Of a DNA stretch of 64,000 nucleotides, positions 1 through 13,600 are shown piece by piece. The notes beneath the pieces were generated by a model that did not search any database, was not told the origin of the DNA, and saw only the letters and a list, made by a program, of their open reading frames with translations. Source of the DNA: Anastatus disparis (taxonomy: Eukaryota > Arthropoda > Insecta > Hymenoptera > Eupelmidae); the NCBI GenBank assembly GCA_017163975.1, contig JAFFSR010000264.1, positions 4,721,501 through 4,785,500 of the forward strand, written 5' to 3'. A program made the translations under genes and the position numbers. Numbering within the stretch: the stretch's first letter is position 1; each line of letters begins with the position of its first letter.

Positions 1-1448
1 AAAAGATCATCATGAAATAATTGAGGCTTTACTTTAAGTAATTTTTAATAATTTTCAATGGCCAGTTAATTAAAAAAAAATTGAAAATTCGATAGTCAAA
101 TTAATACGTTTTTTTAGTAGTTTTTTCTATGTATTTTTCTCTATGGATGGTAAAGCGAAGCAAGCATACTTAAGGGAAAAAATTTATGTAAAAAAATTTA
201 GTGAAAACATAATATTATGTTCTTTAATAAATTAAGTTATATAAATCTATGGTATCTTGCCCCGCTTTGCTATATATATGTTTTGTTTAAAATGATTATC
301 TGTCATAAAATTTTAAATAATATATATGAAAAAGAACTGTTCACGTTTATCACTCAACATTGAGGAAAACTATTTATTATTTTATATTATAGAAACATAT
401 ATTGTCACTTATTAAAATAGCGAGTAACATATAATACAGACATGGAGAATGTAAAAAAATGAAGAACCATATAAGATTTTCCCACAAAAGAAGCGCATTT
501 CGCTATCCAAGTGTTATTTTGTTCAAGGGACATGTTTATGTCGGGTTGGCGGAACAAGGATACGCGTAATTTTTCGTTTGGAAAAAGGGACAGCTCCATT
601 TAATTTAACACGGAGGTATCCCCTTTCCCAAACGAAAAACGACATGTATCCTTGTTCCGCCAACCCAACGAATGTGGAATAATCTAAATATGCTATTTTG
701 CCCGTATTTGTGATAAACTTAAAAGGTGCTAGTTTTCACCTAGAAATCGATATGTGCTATCCTTTATTAGAAGCGACGATGTAATGCATTTATAATAATT
801 AAATGTCAACATAGATAAATTGATTTATAATGATATTATGTTATAACATAAACATTTATCGTCACATAACTGTATAAAGTCATACATAATCATGTAGACT
901 CTTAATATAATAATTTATTCATGATTAAATTTTTATTATATCTGAAATTCCATATGATCATATCAGAAAATATTTACAAACAGTTCCATATGAAAAACTT
1001 AAAATACTAAAAAACTCTATAATTTTATAACATGAAATAATTGAAAAAACATTGCCAATATAACGAATGTCAAAGGTTACAATAAATACACAAAGCAAAT
1101 CGATAAAAAATAAATAAGATCAATTAAATTTAATCCAGAGTACTAAAAAGCAATAAAATTTCATAAAAATAAATATTATTATCCGCAAAGCATAAAAAGT
1201 CTAGGCAGAAAGCGCAGTATCGAAAGAGACGTCGGAAAATGGACTTTTAGTATCTCATGATGAATTAGCCTTTTGGACAGTTCATTTCTCAGTTTGATTA
1301 ATGCTCATACATTACAAAGCTCAAACAATCCAATATAGCGCATAGATACAGACAGAAAAAAGAAAATAAACATAATACAAGATTTACCGATAAATTGCAA
1401 TGAGGCTAATCCGTTTTGTCTTTTATGTTTGATTCTTTATACGTATAG
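1..1448. other. Presumed intron or 5' flank of the transporter gene
   Basis: The stretch before the first recognisable transporter exon is AT-rich. I searched for the SLC16 N-terminal signature (a DGGWGW-like TM1 motif) in plus-strand frames and saw none, so the exon for TM1 is probably upstream of the window. The sequence ends in a plausible acceptor, TTCTTTATACGTATAG. The only structure noted is a short inverted repeat, listed separately. Confidence 0.5.
543..666. repeat. Inverted repeat, about 46-bp arms
   Basis: The left arm (543-588) begins GGGTTGGCGGAACAAGGATA and the right arm (621-666) ends with its exact reverse complement. The inner part of the arms, with TTTTTCGTTTGG against CCAAACGAAAAA, matches with a few changes. 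About 32 bp separate the arms. It is less AT-rich than its surroundings. It may be the remnant of a small transposon; no clear target duplication was seen. Confidence 0.75.
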
Positions 1449-1617
1449 CATGGATTGGATCGTTGAGCGCAGCGGTATCGCGAGCTTCGGCACCTTTAGT
1501 TCTTGGCACGTGTCGACGTGGTAGTACTAGATTAACTGCTGTTATTGGTGGTCTTGTACTTGCTCTCGCTGCTCTCTTCACATCTTTCGCCGTCCAGACA
1601 CATCAAGTGCTGCTCAG
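1449..1617 (+). CDS. Transporter exon: TM2-TM3
   Basis: After a 2-nt partial codon it reads WIGSLSAAVSRASAPLVLG, typical of TM2 in SLC16 carriers, then a short basic loop (TCRRGSTR) and TM3 (LTAVIGGLVLALAALFTSF). It ends in CTCAG before donor GTAAAC, leaving 2 nt that combine with the next exon to make Ser. It is the first exon I could recognise. Confidence 0.85.
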
Positions 1618-4600
1618 GTAAACTTTTTTTCATCTTATTTTACATTAAATTTTCAACTTTCATTACAAACTTTTGAACCATAAGTAAAGATCCCCATTTT
1701 ATTTATTTATGAATTTGTAATTTATCATTTATTCGAAATCTTAATGGAGTTAGATTCTTAAATTGAGTAATATAATATAAAGATAATATAATTTAAGTTT
1801 GAGGTTTCAATCCCAAGTTTATTTCGAGATATTTAATCTGTTAAAAAATTCTAATTTATCAGATTAATCAATAACTTGCTGTCTGATATGAAAAGTAGCA
1901 CAATACCGAAATATAAGATAATACCGTCTAACAAGGAGAGTCTTTTACTTTCGGGTCATCGATTTTGCTCAAATTTCGGGAATGTTTTATGGATGCAGAA
2001 ACATGAAGAGAGCCAAAATTTTAGAGGCCAACGCTTAATATTTCCTTTGATATAGGCAATTGAAAAAAATCACTATAAAAAGTTACTAGATTTTCAAACG
2101 CCTATAGTTCCTCAGCATTGTTAACTAGAAGCTTACACCTTTTTTAAATGAAAGTTGAGCTAAAATCCTTTCGAAATAGTAGTTATAGCATATCGAAATA
2201 TTATTTTTTTATAACATAATAAAGTTTGGACCCAATTTCACCTTTAATTAATGTTTTAAACAGAAAATTCAAGTCCAATCTTTATTATGCTTTAACTTTA
2301 GGAAAAAATAATATTTTGAGATGCTATAGGTGCTATTTCGAAAGAATTTTAGCTCAGCTTTCATTTGAAAAAAAATGTAAGTTTCAAGCTAACAATGCTG
2401 AGGAGCTATAAAATATTTGAAAACTTAGTAACTTTTTTAGTGATTTTCTTCAATCGCCTGTAACGGAAATATTGAGCATTAGCCTCTAAAATTTTGGCTC
2501 TCTTCATATTTCTGCATCTAAAAAACACTCCCAAAATTTGAGCAAAATCGGTGACCCGAAAGTGAAACACTCTCCTTATAAGTGAAAGATACTGACTATG
2601 AAAGTATATTAATAAATAAAAATATTCTATCAAATATATTTTGAACATTTTTTGCTTTTGAAACGTGTAGCGAGCAATATACACTCCCCTCCACATGCTT
2701 TTGCACACCCAGAGAAAAAATTGTAAGAGCTAAAACATTTTATTACTCAGCAGCTAAAAGTCGTAACTCAAAAAATCCAACGGCGTTCGAAAGAGCAGGT
2801 GAAAAGCTTTCGAAAATACTATTGTGAACTTTAAAAAACTTAAATTTAAGTTGTTTGGAAAAGTTAAAAAACAACTAAAAAAAAGCAAAAAAATTGGTCA
2901 TTTTTTAATTTGCTGCAGATTTAGATCCAATAATCGTAGCTTAAAAAAACAAACTGGGTTTAAAAGGGTATTTATTTAGCTTTAAAATGAGGGGTCAAGC
3001 ATTTGTTTTTGTCATTTTTTACCAGAGCTACAGGATTTTTTGTTAAAAAACACGTTTTTTTTCAAATGCCAATATTTTGAAAAATAAGCGAGATAGAAAA
3101 AAACTTTAGAGAAAAAAAGTTACATTTTTACGTATAGAAAACAAACTTGCAGTTTAAAATAGAATTGAAATGAAATAAAAAAATTTTCGACTTTTTTTTT
3201 ATAAATTTTTATAATTTTTAGTAGATTTAAAAGTCGAAAATTTTTTTTTTATTTCAATTCTATTTTAAACTGCAAGTTTGTTTTCTATACGTAAAAATGT
3301 AACTTTTTTCTCTAAAGTTTTTTTCTATCTCGCTTATTTTTCAAAATATTGGCATTTGAAAAAACGTGTTTTTTAACAAAAAATCCTGTAGCTCTGGTAA
3401 AAATGACAAAAACAAATGCTTGACCCTCATTTTAAAGCTAAATAAATACCCTTTTAAACCCAGTTTGTTTTTTAAGCTACGATTATTGGATCTAAATCTG
3501 CAGCAAATTAAAAATGACCAATTTTTTTGCTTTTTTTTAGTTGTTTTTTAACTTTTCCAAACAACTTAAATTTAAGTTTTTTAAAGTTCACAATAGTATT
3601 TTCGAAAGCTTTTCACCTGCTCTTTCGAACGCCGTTGGATTTTTTGAGTTACGACTTTTAGCTGCTGAGTAATAAAATGTTTTAGCTCTTACAATTTTTT
3701 CTCTGGGTGCGCAAAAGCATGTGGAGGGGAGTGTATACCATAAATTATTTACAAATTTAAATACATATCTATAGTTGCTAAGAATATGATGCAAATTAAC
3801 TTTTCAAAAAATATTGAAATTTAATTAATTTTTAGATGTATTAATGTATGCTCTTACACATAAGACTGGAAATTCAGTTTCTTCAAGAAAATTCAAATTT
3901 TTTTATTGTAAAATCAGTTTATTCCATTTACAATATCTTATAAATAAAAATGGATGAAAAATAAGTAATATTAAATTTTTAATATTATTTCGAAGTTGTC
4001 AAATATTTGTTATTTTACAAATCAGGTATATAATCTTATTACTTGTCAAACTTCTGTAAAATTACATACTTGCCAGACTGGAGGTGTTTAACACCTCAGT
4101 GTAGTAAAAGCTGTTATAAAAAGAAAAGTATTGAATATTTATAATTAAATATTATTTTGAATGTGGATTTTAATGATTACGCGGAGTATATAGTCAAAAA
4201 TTTATTTTATTTTATTAAAAAAATATCAGAAAAAATGGAAAAAATGACTACTTTTATAAAAAAAATTAGGTTGTGATCCGCCCTGAGGTAACAAGTATGA
4301 TATGAAGTCAATATCTTCTGTAAAAGCTGAAATTTTTTTTACGTTTGAAAAAGTTGATTTAATTTTGACGATTGAAAATCAAATTTCCTAAAGTTAAAGC
4401 AAAATTCATTGTTAAAACAATATATTGTTAAAGAATAAAAAAGTAATTATTAACTTTCCTTCAATTTTCAAGAAATTAGAATTCAATTATTAAAACTAAA
4501 CCGATATCTTTTTTAACTAGTCGAAAACTTCTTTTTCTTTTTATTATAATAATCTAAAAATTTTTCGTTTTTTACTTCACAACTTTAAATCACCTAACTC

Positions 4601-7600
4601 TATATTTGCAAATTTCATGATTAAAATTGCTCTACTATTAACCTATATGTTAAAATAGTTGATTAAAAAAATTTTTTTCTATATTTCAATCAGTAATTAT
4701 ACTTTAAATACTTTGCATTTATTTGAATGAGTGAGTTTAATGAATGAATGTCTTACCTGATTAAAATATACAAAAAATTGTAAATGTTGAAAAATTTTTA
4801 AATTTATTAATTAAAATTATATCTGTCAGTGTCAACGTTAAGATATTATGTTATTTTTGAAATTAATATTATTTACTATACTCAAAAACTTTACATGTAC
4901 AATGGAAATTGAATGAAAAAAGCAGTGTTGAAAATCCACAGGATTATTCTTAAGAAATTGAAAAGTCACTTCCATTAAAGTTGTATAAATATTATGTTTT
5001 ACTACCTTTGGTATTTGTTTTTTTTTTTTTGCTTAAAGCTAGAGAAAAAGTCTTTTAAAGAGATTGGACGATTTAGCGTTAATGTGAAATAATCCTTATA
5101 TTGTGAATGTAATGTCTACATATATATGTATATATAAATTGCAGTTACGGCTTAGTACTAGGAGCTGGTGCTGGATTGGTTAGGGAGACCGCTGGTCTAA
5201 TGCTTGGCCATTACTTTAGAAAACGTCGTGAATTCGTCGAGATGATTGTGCAAGCAGGTGCAGGAGTTGGCATTGCTTTATTTAGTGTCTCCTACAAAGA
5301 AGCAGTCGGGTAAACTAATATTTTATCTCAAGCTTTCATTTTTATTCTTTATTTTTCAATAACATATTTTTTAAACTTATTAAATAAACATTGTTTCTCT
5401 TGTATTTTTATCAAATTTAAATAAAAATATTATGTTCGTAAGTTATATAAACAAAAATCTATAGCTTTGTTAGCTTAATAAAGTAAATATTCAATAGGTT
5501 TTAAATATTCGAAAAAAAATATGTTTTACGATTTTCCTAACAATAACATATTTTTTAAAACAAAACTTATTTTTTAAAAGCTCTTTATATGAAATGTATT
5601 CAAACAATAATTTTTCATAAATATAACATAAACTATAAATTAATTTTTTTCAATTTTTATTTAACACTTTCCACCTATTTTTATTACCTATTTCTTATAA
5701 AAACATTTAAAAGTCTTTAAGGGAAGTCACTGTTAGGAGATGAAGTGCCTATAAAAAAAAAACTAAAATAAAACGAAAGCTATAAATTTACGAACTTAAA
5801 AAGTCATTTCTTTTTAATACTTTGTTTTAAAACAACTTTTTAAAAAAGTTTATAAACATACAGCCGAGCGCTAATTAAACTTTTATTTAATAAGTTGAAA
5901 AACTATTTCACTTATTCATAATTAAAAATCTATTGCACTTTATAACTTCTTGATGGTATTTTAAATTTTTTTTTCTAAATGGAAAAAAAAATTAATTAAC
6001 GAAAATTCTTAACTTTATCGTGGATGCATTAAAAAAATATTAATCCTTGCGATGAAGAAAATGAGAGACTTAATTAAAAAATTCATTTTTGTATTATTTT
6101 TATAATGTCATGTTGTTCTTTGCCTTAAAAAATTCATGAATAATTTTCATCAGAAAGATTGCTCGATATAGGTGCTAAATTGGTGCTAAGAATAAAATAT
6201 TCAATTTTCTTTAAAGTATAATTCTCTTTAGTCTAGACACCGCCAATAAAATATTAAAGTCATTCGTTTTCAAAGTGTATTACTTTTAATAAAAAGCTAT
6301 TTTCAGTGCATTTTACTGATTTTATTTCTTTCGATCAATACTACAAAATATTTGATGTATGGAAAAAAAATTTTTTACACCCTTAATGGATCATTTTACA
6401 AGAGTATTTATTTTATTTTTATTATTATATTTTTTCGTTTGATGTTTCAAATCCGACATTTGATATATACAAGATAAAAACTAAAAGCTCTTATCAGAAT
6501 CTACTTTCACGTGAATTACTCAATATATTCATCAATGCATACAAATTGAAAAAGATATTTCGTAATATTCACCTACGTAAAAAAATCAAATTTTTTTTCT
6601 AATTTTATAATTTGTGATAGAAAACCATGTGTAAATAAAAAAAATAAAAGATATTATTTTAAACATGAAGAAAATGAAACGAATCACCATCTATGATTTT
6701 AATTTAGAATTTCGCAATAATTTTTTTTTTTTTTTACAAAAAAAGAGCATGAAGTACTTAGCAAATTGAAGTATTACGAGAGTAATGTAGGTCATTTAGT
6801 TGAGTAGTAAGAACAAACATTTCTAAACAAAGCCTAGGCTTTTAAAACCATCAGTTTAACATTTGCTATATACACCTAAATCAAATGGATTCTATTTACT
6901 CGCGCGACATTGTTTCTCCACTATAAATTGTTCATTTGTTATTCTTGTTTCTCGCTATATTTGTATAATTGCCTTGTTCAACCATAAATGTAATTAAGTT
7001 TATAAGTTCAACCGAAATTTCAAAATTATTGTCGTTTTTGTAAAAATTTTAATTTTTCGTTTATTATAAACATTAACTTTTCTACATTTTCGTTAAATAC
7101 GTGACATAAAAAAAGAAGAATAAGAAGCATTTCATAAATTTCTAATCTTATTCCAGAAGATAGAAAATAAATGTTGCCCTTTATATCTTTCTCTTTCTTC
7201 TGCGAAGATGTCCAAACTATAACCATAAACAAGAAAACAATCCAATATAAAATCTGAGAAACATCTTCGATACATTGAATCTTTATATTCATTTGCTGCC
7301 GAACCCTCCCATGGGCCTCATACACACTCACGTGGCCTTGAATAAGAAAAAAGAAAGAAAAAGAAAAAAAAGGTAATAGAGAAATCTCCAATGTAAATTT
7401 CATACAAAACCCTATACCACATATGAACTTGCTAAAAAAGAAAAAAAAAAAAGAAAAACGAAAAGGTACAAAGACGAGCAACGAAGCATGAAAAAGGCTA
7501 TCATTTTCAATTTTACTGAATACTCTTGAAAGAGCAAAAAAAAATAGTGTGAACCTTTTCTCTTTACCTACATGAAATTATACGTATAGCATAGTCCAAC

Positions 7601-10600
7601 CATATGCTCATTGTAAACTTTTATTCACTCTCATATGTACGTAACAAAAAAAAGCAAAAAGCAAAAAAAAAAATACAACGAGCTCACGTTAATGCAAGAG
7701 AGAACTCATCGTTTCATTAAGGGATCAGTACAGCTGCGTTCATATATATGTATATGCTATGTCGTGTAATTAGCGAGACAGCCTTAGCGCCCCTGCATCT
7801 TTTTTTTACTAGCCTATATACTATTCCTATTTTTTTTATTTTTTCAGCACCAATGTTCTGCTCTTACTACTGCGAATATTATCGATTGCTTGAATTAGAA
7901 GCGTTGGATTAATTTTTTACTGAAGTGAAAATCAATAAATTATTGCCAAATTTTTTTCTTTTTTACTTTCTTTAGAGACTTATACAAAAGGAAAAATAGT
8001 TTATTTTTACGTACATTCGCGTATTTAGAGTAATGAGGTCAACACGCTGCTTCAAATACGTGAAATTACACGCGACAGATGTTTTTTTTTTCTTTACCTC
8101 TTTTTATATTTTTTTTCTCTTTTTTCGTTCACACGATCAAGGACTTTTTATTAAGTTTCGCTGTAAACTCGATAGCAGGATGTATTTATCGGCGGGTGTG
8201 TATTTATTGACTTTGCGCGAGCATTTATTTTGGTAACGTTGCGAACTGCCGATTGTAATCTGCATTTTTATTGTACAAAAGATTCGTGTAATATATACAT
8301 GTGAAGTTATAATACTTTAGGATCATGTATTTTTATGTATCTATTGAAAAACTGTTTTCTAGCTTAATTTTTAGCTACTGAGTTGTTCAATTATTTTTAA
8401 ATTATAGTTTCATTATTGGGTATTGATATTATAAAATACATTGTGAGTTAAGAATTAAATTTAATCTAAATTTTAAAAAAATTTAATTATGTGAACATGT
8501 AATTATTGATAATCTTGTATTATATACATTTATTCGTAAATTATTATCTAAGCAATCAGTTAATATTTAAAAATTGCAAAAATTGAAAAAAAGCATAGTA
8601 TATTAGTATTGTAAATTTTTTAATTAGTAAACTTTAATAAAATTGATCAATTTTAAATATTGTATTAAAAATTTTCCAATTAATTTTAAAATATATGTTA
8701 TTAACTTTTGTAGAGACTTGGCTTGTATATTTTAACATTAGATAATTTTCTAACAAAGTCCTCAAGTAATTATTTGTTATCCCTAGACAAATAGTACGGC
8801 ACTATTAATTTTACTGTGTACTTAATGTAATCCGCTTTTCGGATAATGAATTACTATATAATAATTTATGGCAGAAATTTCTGTAATTAGAACGCGAGAT
8901 TAATTTATTCTTTTTAATTTAATTTTTATCTTTAAAAAATATATATAATTCTGAGAGAATATAAAATGAAATTTTATCAATTTATTATCTCATTTTGTAT
9001 AAAACAATTTCAACTTTCTCGAGTACCATATCTCATTATACGACAAGACATATTAATTTTTTCTTGCTTTAATACTATTAATTTCATTAAAAGAAAAAAA
9101 AAAAAAATTCAAATGGCTTTCTAAGCGCGTGTAACTTAAAATTGATTTCATACTTAGTTGCATGCTGGATTATTCGCGGACGAGTAAACCTTTGTAGCCA
9201 GCTCTCCTTGGAAGAGTAGTATTTTCTCACAAGCGTTATATATACAGCTAAATTTCCAACAGATAAGCTCAAGATTTGGCACGGAAAGAAACGCAGACGC
9301 ACTCAACAATAAATCTCTGTTTTCTCTTTCATGAAAATAATTAAAAACGCTTAGCCCATTTTCTTTAAAAAAAAATAAAAAAAATTTATACATATATATA
9401 CACAATTCTTATTGTTAAAAAACTTCGAAACACAAAAAGACTAAGGTTTTTTTTAATAAAAACGAAATATAAAGAAAAATCAACACAATGCTCACGCGGG
9501 TCGCTTAACGTTTCCGTATACAAAAACCACGTGGTATTTTCAACCAAAAGAGAGAAAGAGAAAAGAGCGAAATGTCGAGCTTTCGTAAAACGAGCAGCCT
9601 TCAACGGGCAAACTACAAAAAAATACCCGTCAACACTTTTCCTTGCTCTGTATATAGTATAAAAATAGAAAAGGCAGCATGTAACAAAAAAAAAACAAAA
9701 TAAAAGATACAGACAAGAGGTGAAAAAAAAATGTTGGCTGTTATATACGCATCGCTACTTGTTCGTGTCCACCCACGTGGAAGCATCGTCGAATATAGCT
9801 CACACGTTTTACGTTTCTCTCTCTCTCTTTCTCTTCTGTGTATATATAACGTCTATCCTTGGCTTTTAGAAAATAAGCCGCAAGTGTAAAAGAGAAACGA
9901 AGACGTGCTAGGAACGACGTCACGTCCTTACACCTCCGCTCTAATACTGTCCCTTCGAATCAGCCACGGCTCCTTGCTCGCGAAATTTATAGTTTTATTG
10001 TGTATATCTATAGTTATACGCGTGAAAGCACCATAATATTCTTATACGTGTATACGTATATTCAGTAGTCAAAATTTATGGGCAAAGTATCACGCGCTTC
10101 GCTCCGTAATCGCGTTAAACTTTTTGCGGACACATGCACAAACCTGCTAATGGAAGCTATTATTATATTGTTAAAAGAACAAAGTTATAATAAAAATTTT
10201 TCATTTTAATTATCGATTCTTACGAGCGGAATATTTTTTTAAATCAGTTATGGCTATTTTTTAAAGCTTCATTTAATTGGCTCTTAATGAAAATATGGAA
10301 AATTTTGATTTAACGTCTGTGGCTTATTGAAAAAAGTAGATAAATTTTTCTTTTATTAATTTATATTGTGATTTGTGGTTTGACACAGTGGGTATATGTC
10401 ATAATTTTTCACTGCAAATTGAATTAATACTTGAAAAAAAAGCATCGAAGTATAAAAAATTCACTAATAAATTTTAATGAAGGTCTAATTCGTCCACTTT
10501 TTAAGTTTTACTTCACGCCAAACATTGCATAATAAATTTTATATATTAAAGAATATTTTTTAATAAATAATCCATATTCTTATTTATTTCATCTGATATT

Positions 10601-13600
10601 CATTAAAAGATGAAAATTTTAAAAACACAAAGAAATAAAATACAGATTATTATTACTTGATTTTTTTTCAAACGGTTTCTTATTAACGTTTTTTAATTAA
10701 CGTTTTTACAAATTTTAAATCTTTAAATGTAAGAATGGTTTTTTATATATTCATAAATAAATATATTAAAAAATTTTAAATAATCCTCCCCGAAGAATTT
10801 TTATTTAATCGTCTTACAATAATAAATACTTTTGAAACATTACGTGAAAATATACTTTTTATCAAATTATTAAAATATTAAATAATTTTTTTTAATTTGT
10901 AAAAAAGTAAATAAAAAAATTTTGATGTAATAAAAAATTATGAATACACAGGATTATTATTTCACGTATAATAAGCATTTCGTTGCGTAATATAATTGGC
11001 TCTGTTGCTTCGTAACATAATCCAAAACTCGCGAATTCAAATTTCCCAGGAGTTGAAACTTTTCATATTTTTATTGTACTGGCTTTTATCGATTTCTTTA
11101 TTAATGATGATTATAATATTTATTTTAATGTACTTTTTTTATTGAGGCTTCTTAAAAATAGATTTTTTTTCATTATTGATTGAATTTATTTGCAATTTTA
11201 AATCCTTGAATTTATTAAGATTACTTTATACTTTATTAAATTACGTTCGTATAAAAATTCTCTCCTGCAAAAAGGTATAAATTTAACTATTTCCATTACG
11301 ATATGATCTCATAAGATTTTGTTGAAATAATAACTCTTGATAAATAAAGGAAACTACTGAATTTTTTCTCTTGGTAGAAAAATGAAAAAATCTATTAATT
11401 TAAAAATTTATTATACTCGGTAGTATAAGTAGAATTGAATAAGATAAAAAAGCTCCCAAACAACAGGTACACAATATCAGAAAGTAAAAGCATATGCACT
11501 GTCAAAGTTTAAAGTTTCCTACGCTTTAGAACTGCGCGGCGTTTATTTGGTTACTTATTTACCATGTTTCATTGTCGAATATAGGCAGAGAGCGTGTATA
11601 AGATATAACGGTGCAACTATAGTTTATATGAAACAATAGGAAAGGATGTACTGATAAGAGTTTAGAAAGAGAATGGACATCGTGAATGTCCAAGAGAGTC
11701 ATATGCATCTATATAATAACACCAGAAAATAAATTGTACGGCATAAAGCAAGAGTCTCTTTGTGTGCTAGGAATATGAACTAATAAAAATAAATGTGTTT
11801 TTCATTTAGTTTATTAAAAATATTGTTTATGTTCAACTTTAAATATTACTATCATAGATAAAAAAAACTACTTAATCAATTGAGATTTTAATTTTTTAAT
11901 AAAAAACTAAAAAAAATATGTAGATATTGTTTATAAAGATCATTAAAGCTTGGATAAAACAATATTGATGTTGAAAAAATGAAGAAGAAAAAAAGGAAGG
12001 AACGAATTTAAAGAGATGGATGACAAAAGTAGTTTTTAAAACGTCACGTGTATACGAAAAGGAGTTTGCCAAATGGGTTTTAAGGTATAGAGGAGAGAAA
12101 GAGAGAGAAAGATATTAAAGGTGCACGTCTTAATGAAAATTTACGAGCGAACGCTTCTTCATTTATTTTTCCTTCCAGTCGATGCATTAAAAGGACTTGG
12201 CAATATGGCCAAAGCATTTACAATAATTTGCAACGTCCTTAATACATCTTATACCTGTTAAATTACCTGTTTAAAACCATCAAACAATATTATTTATCGA
12301 GCCTTATATTTTTTAAATTATTTTTTTATTTAAACATATACGTCACGAAATATGACAGAGATTCAAAACCAATATTTTTTTATGACTCCACACCATGTGT
12401 ATTAAAATAAACAGAATAAAAATATATAAATTTTCTATCTCCAATTGTTTAACTATTAAAATTTAATAACGAAAGCAAATAGGAGTATAAAGTATAAAAA
12501 ATAAAAAGAAGCTTCGGCATACAATAAATATTTGTACAGTAATAGTTTAATTATAGAGTTTTAAATTTTCTAAAACTATTTTTATTTTTTAAATTGAACT
12601 ATTTTAGAATCGATGCAATTAATTGAACTTTTTTCTCGAACAATTTATTATTGGTTCTGCAAATATTTTTCTTAAAAAAAAATTTATTTTCGGATCTGGC
12701 AAAAAATTTGGAGCATTGATAAAAGCTTCGAAAACAATATAAAATTTGCAATTTATGAAGTGTTAAACTGTAATTTTCAGCCTAGCATTACAGAATAATA
12801 AATACGTACTTGAAACTAAATGAAAATCTAATAAAATCTGATGAAAATTATTGAAATTTCCATAATCTTAATTGGTAAATCTGTGCATTAAATTCTCATG
12901 GTTTAAAGGAAAGAAATGAAAAAAAAAAATCCTGAAAAAACAAACGAGAGTAAATACATTTCCAGAATATCCGAACTTTTTTCTAGCACGAGCATCCCAC
13001 GCACCATTAGCGCAATTTACGATCTCTCTGAGATTTATATGCACGGTCGGCGCGTGTAACGTCGTTTCCCAAATAAAAAAAAAAATCTGAGCGTACCCGT
13101 AGAACTTTCAACGAAAACGACGACTAATACTACAAAGACAAAAAAAATGTAATAAAAAAAAAATTTTTTTCTATTTGTTCTTTTAATAGGAAACTAGGCT
13201 GGAGGCTGGGCCTTCAAACGATAACGGGAGTCCTGTCCTTGGCATTCTTTCTGGGCCTGATTTACCGTAGTGCTTCACTTTATCATCCACAGCGTCATGC
13301 GATTGTACATTTGAAGAACCAGCAAAATAAACTCAAACCAAAATCCAAGTCAGCATTGAAAGCTGCACGCCAACCACTTATAGATCTCAGTCCTTTAGCA
13401 AGCCGACCAGTAAGGATGCTAATGCTTGCCGCTGGTACCGCCTCCTTCGGCCTTTACACACCAGCTTTCTACATTGTAAGATTAGTTTTTTATTTAACTT
13501 ATCTTTTACTTGTTTCAATTATTTTTTGATACTTTTAAACCATTTCATTTTTATTTAGCATTTATCTTTATAAATAAAAATAAAAAAATTTTTTTTTTGA

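Larger units (their letters stand above)
1618..5144 (+). other. Transporter intron, 3.5 kb
   Basis: The intron has donor GTAAAC and acceptor TATATAAATTGCAG. It holds two adjacent fold-back elements at 1931-2579 and 2682-3733. The remainder is AT-rich with no coding signal. Confidence 0.75.

Noticed and set aside
2226..3794. Several short frames within the fold-back elements
   Set aside because: They lie in non-coding hairpin arms and mirror each other; none resembles a transposase.
7026..7481. Minus-strand open frame of 151 codons
   Set aside because: It is Phe/Leu-rich low-complexity from A/T runs, has no recognisable domain, and lies inside a transporter intron.
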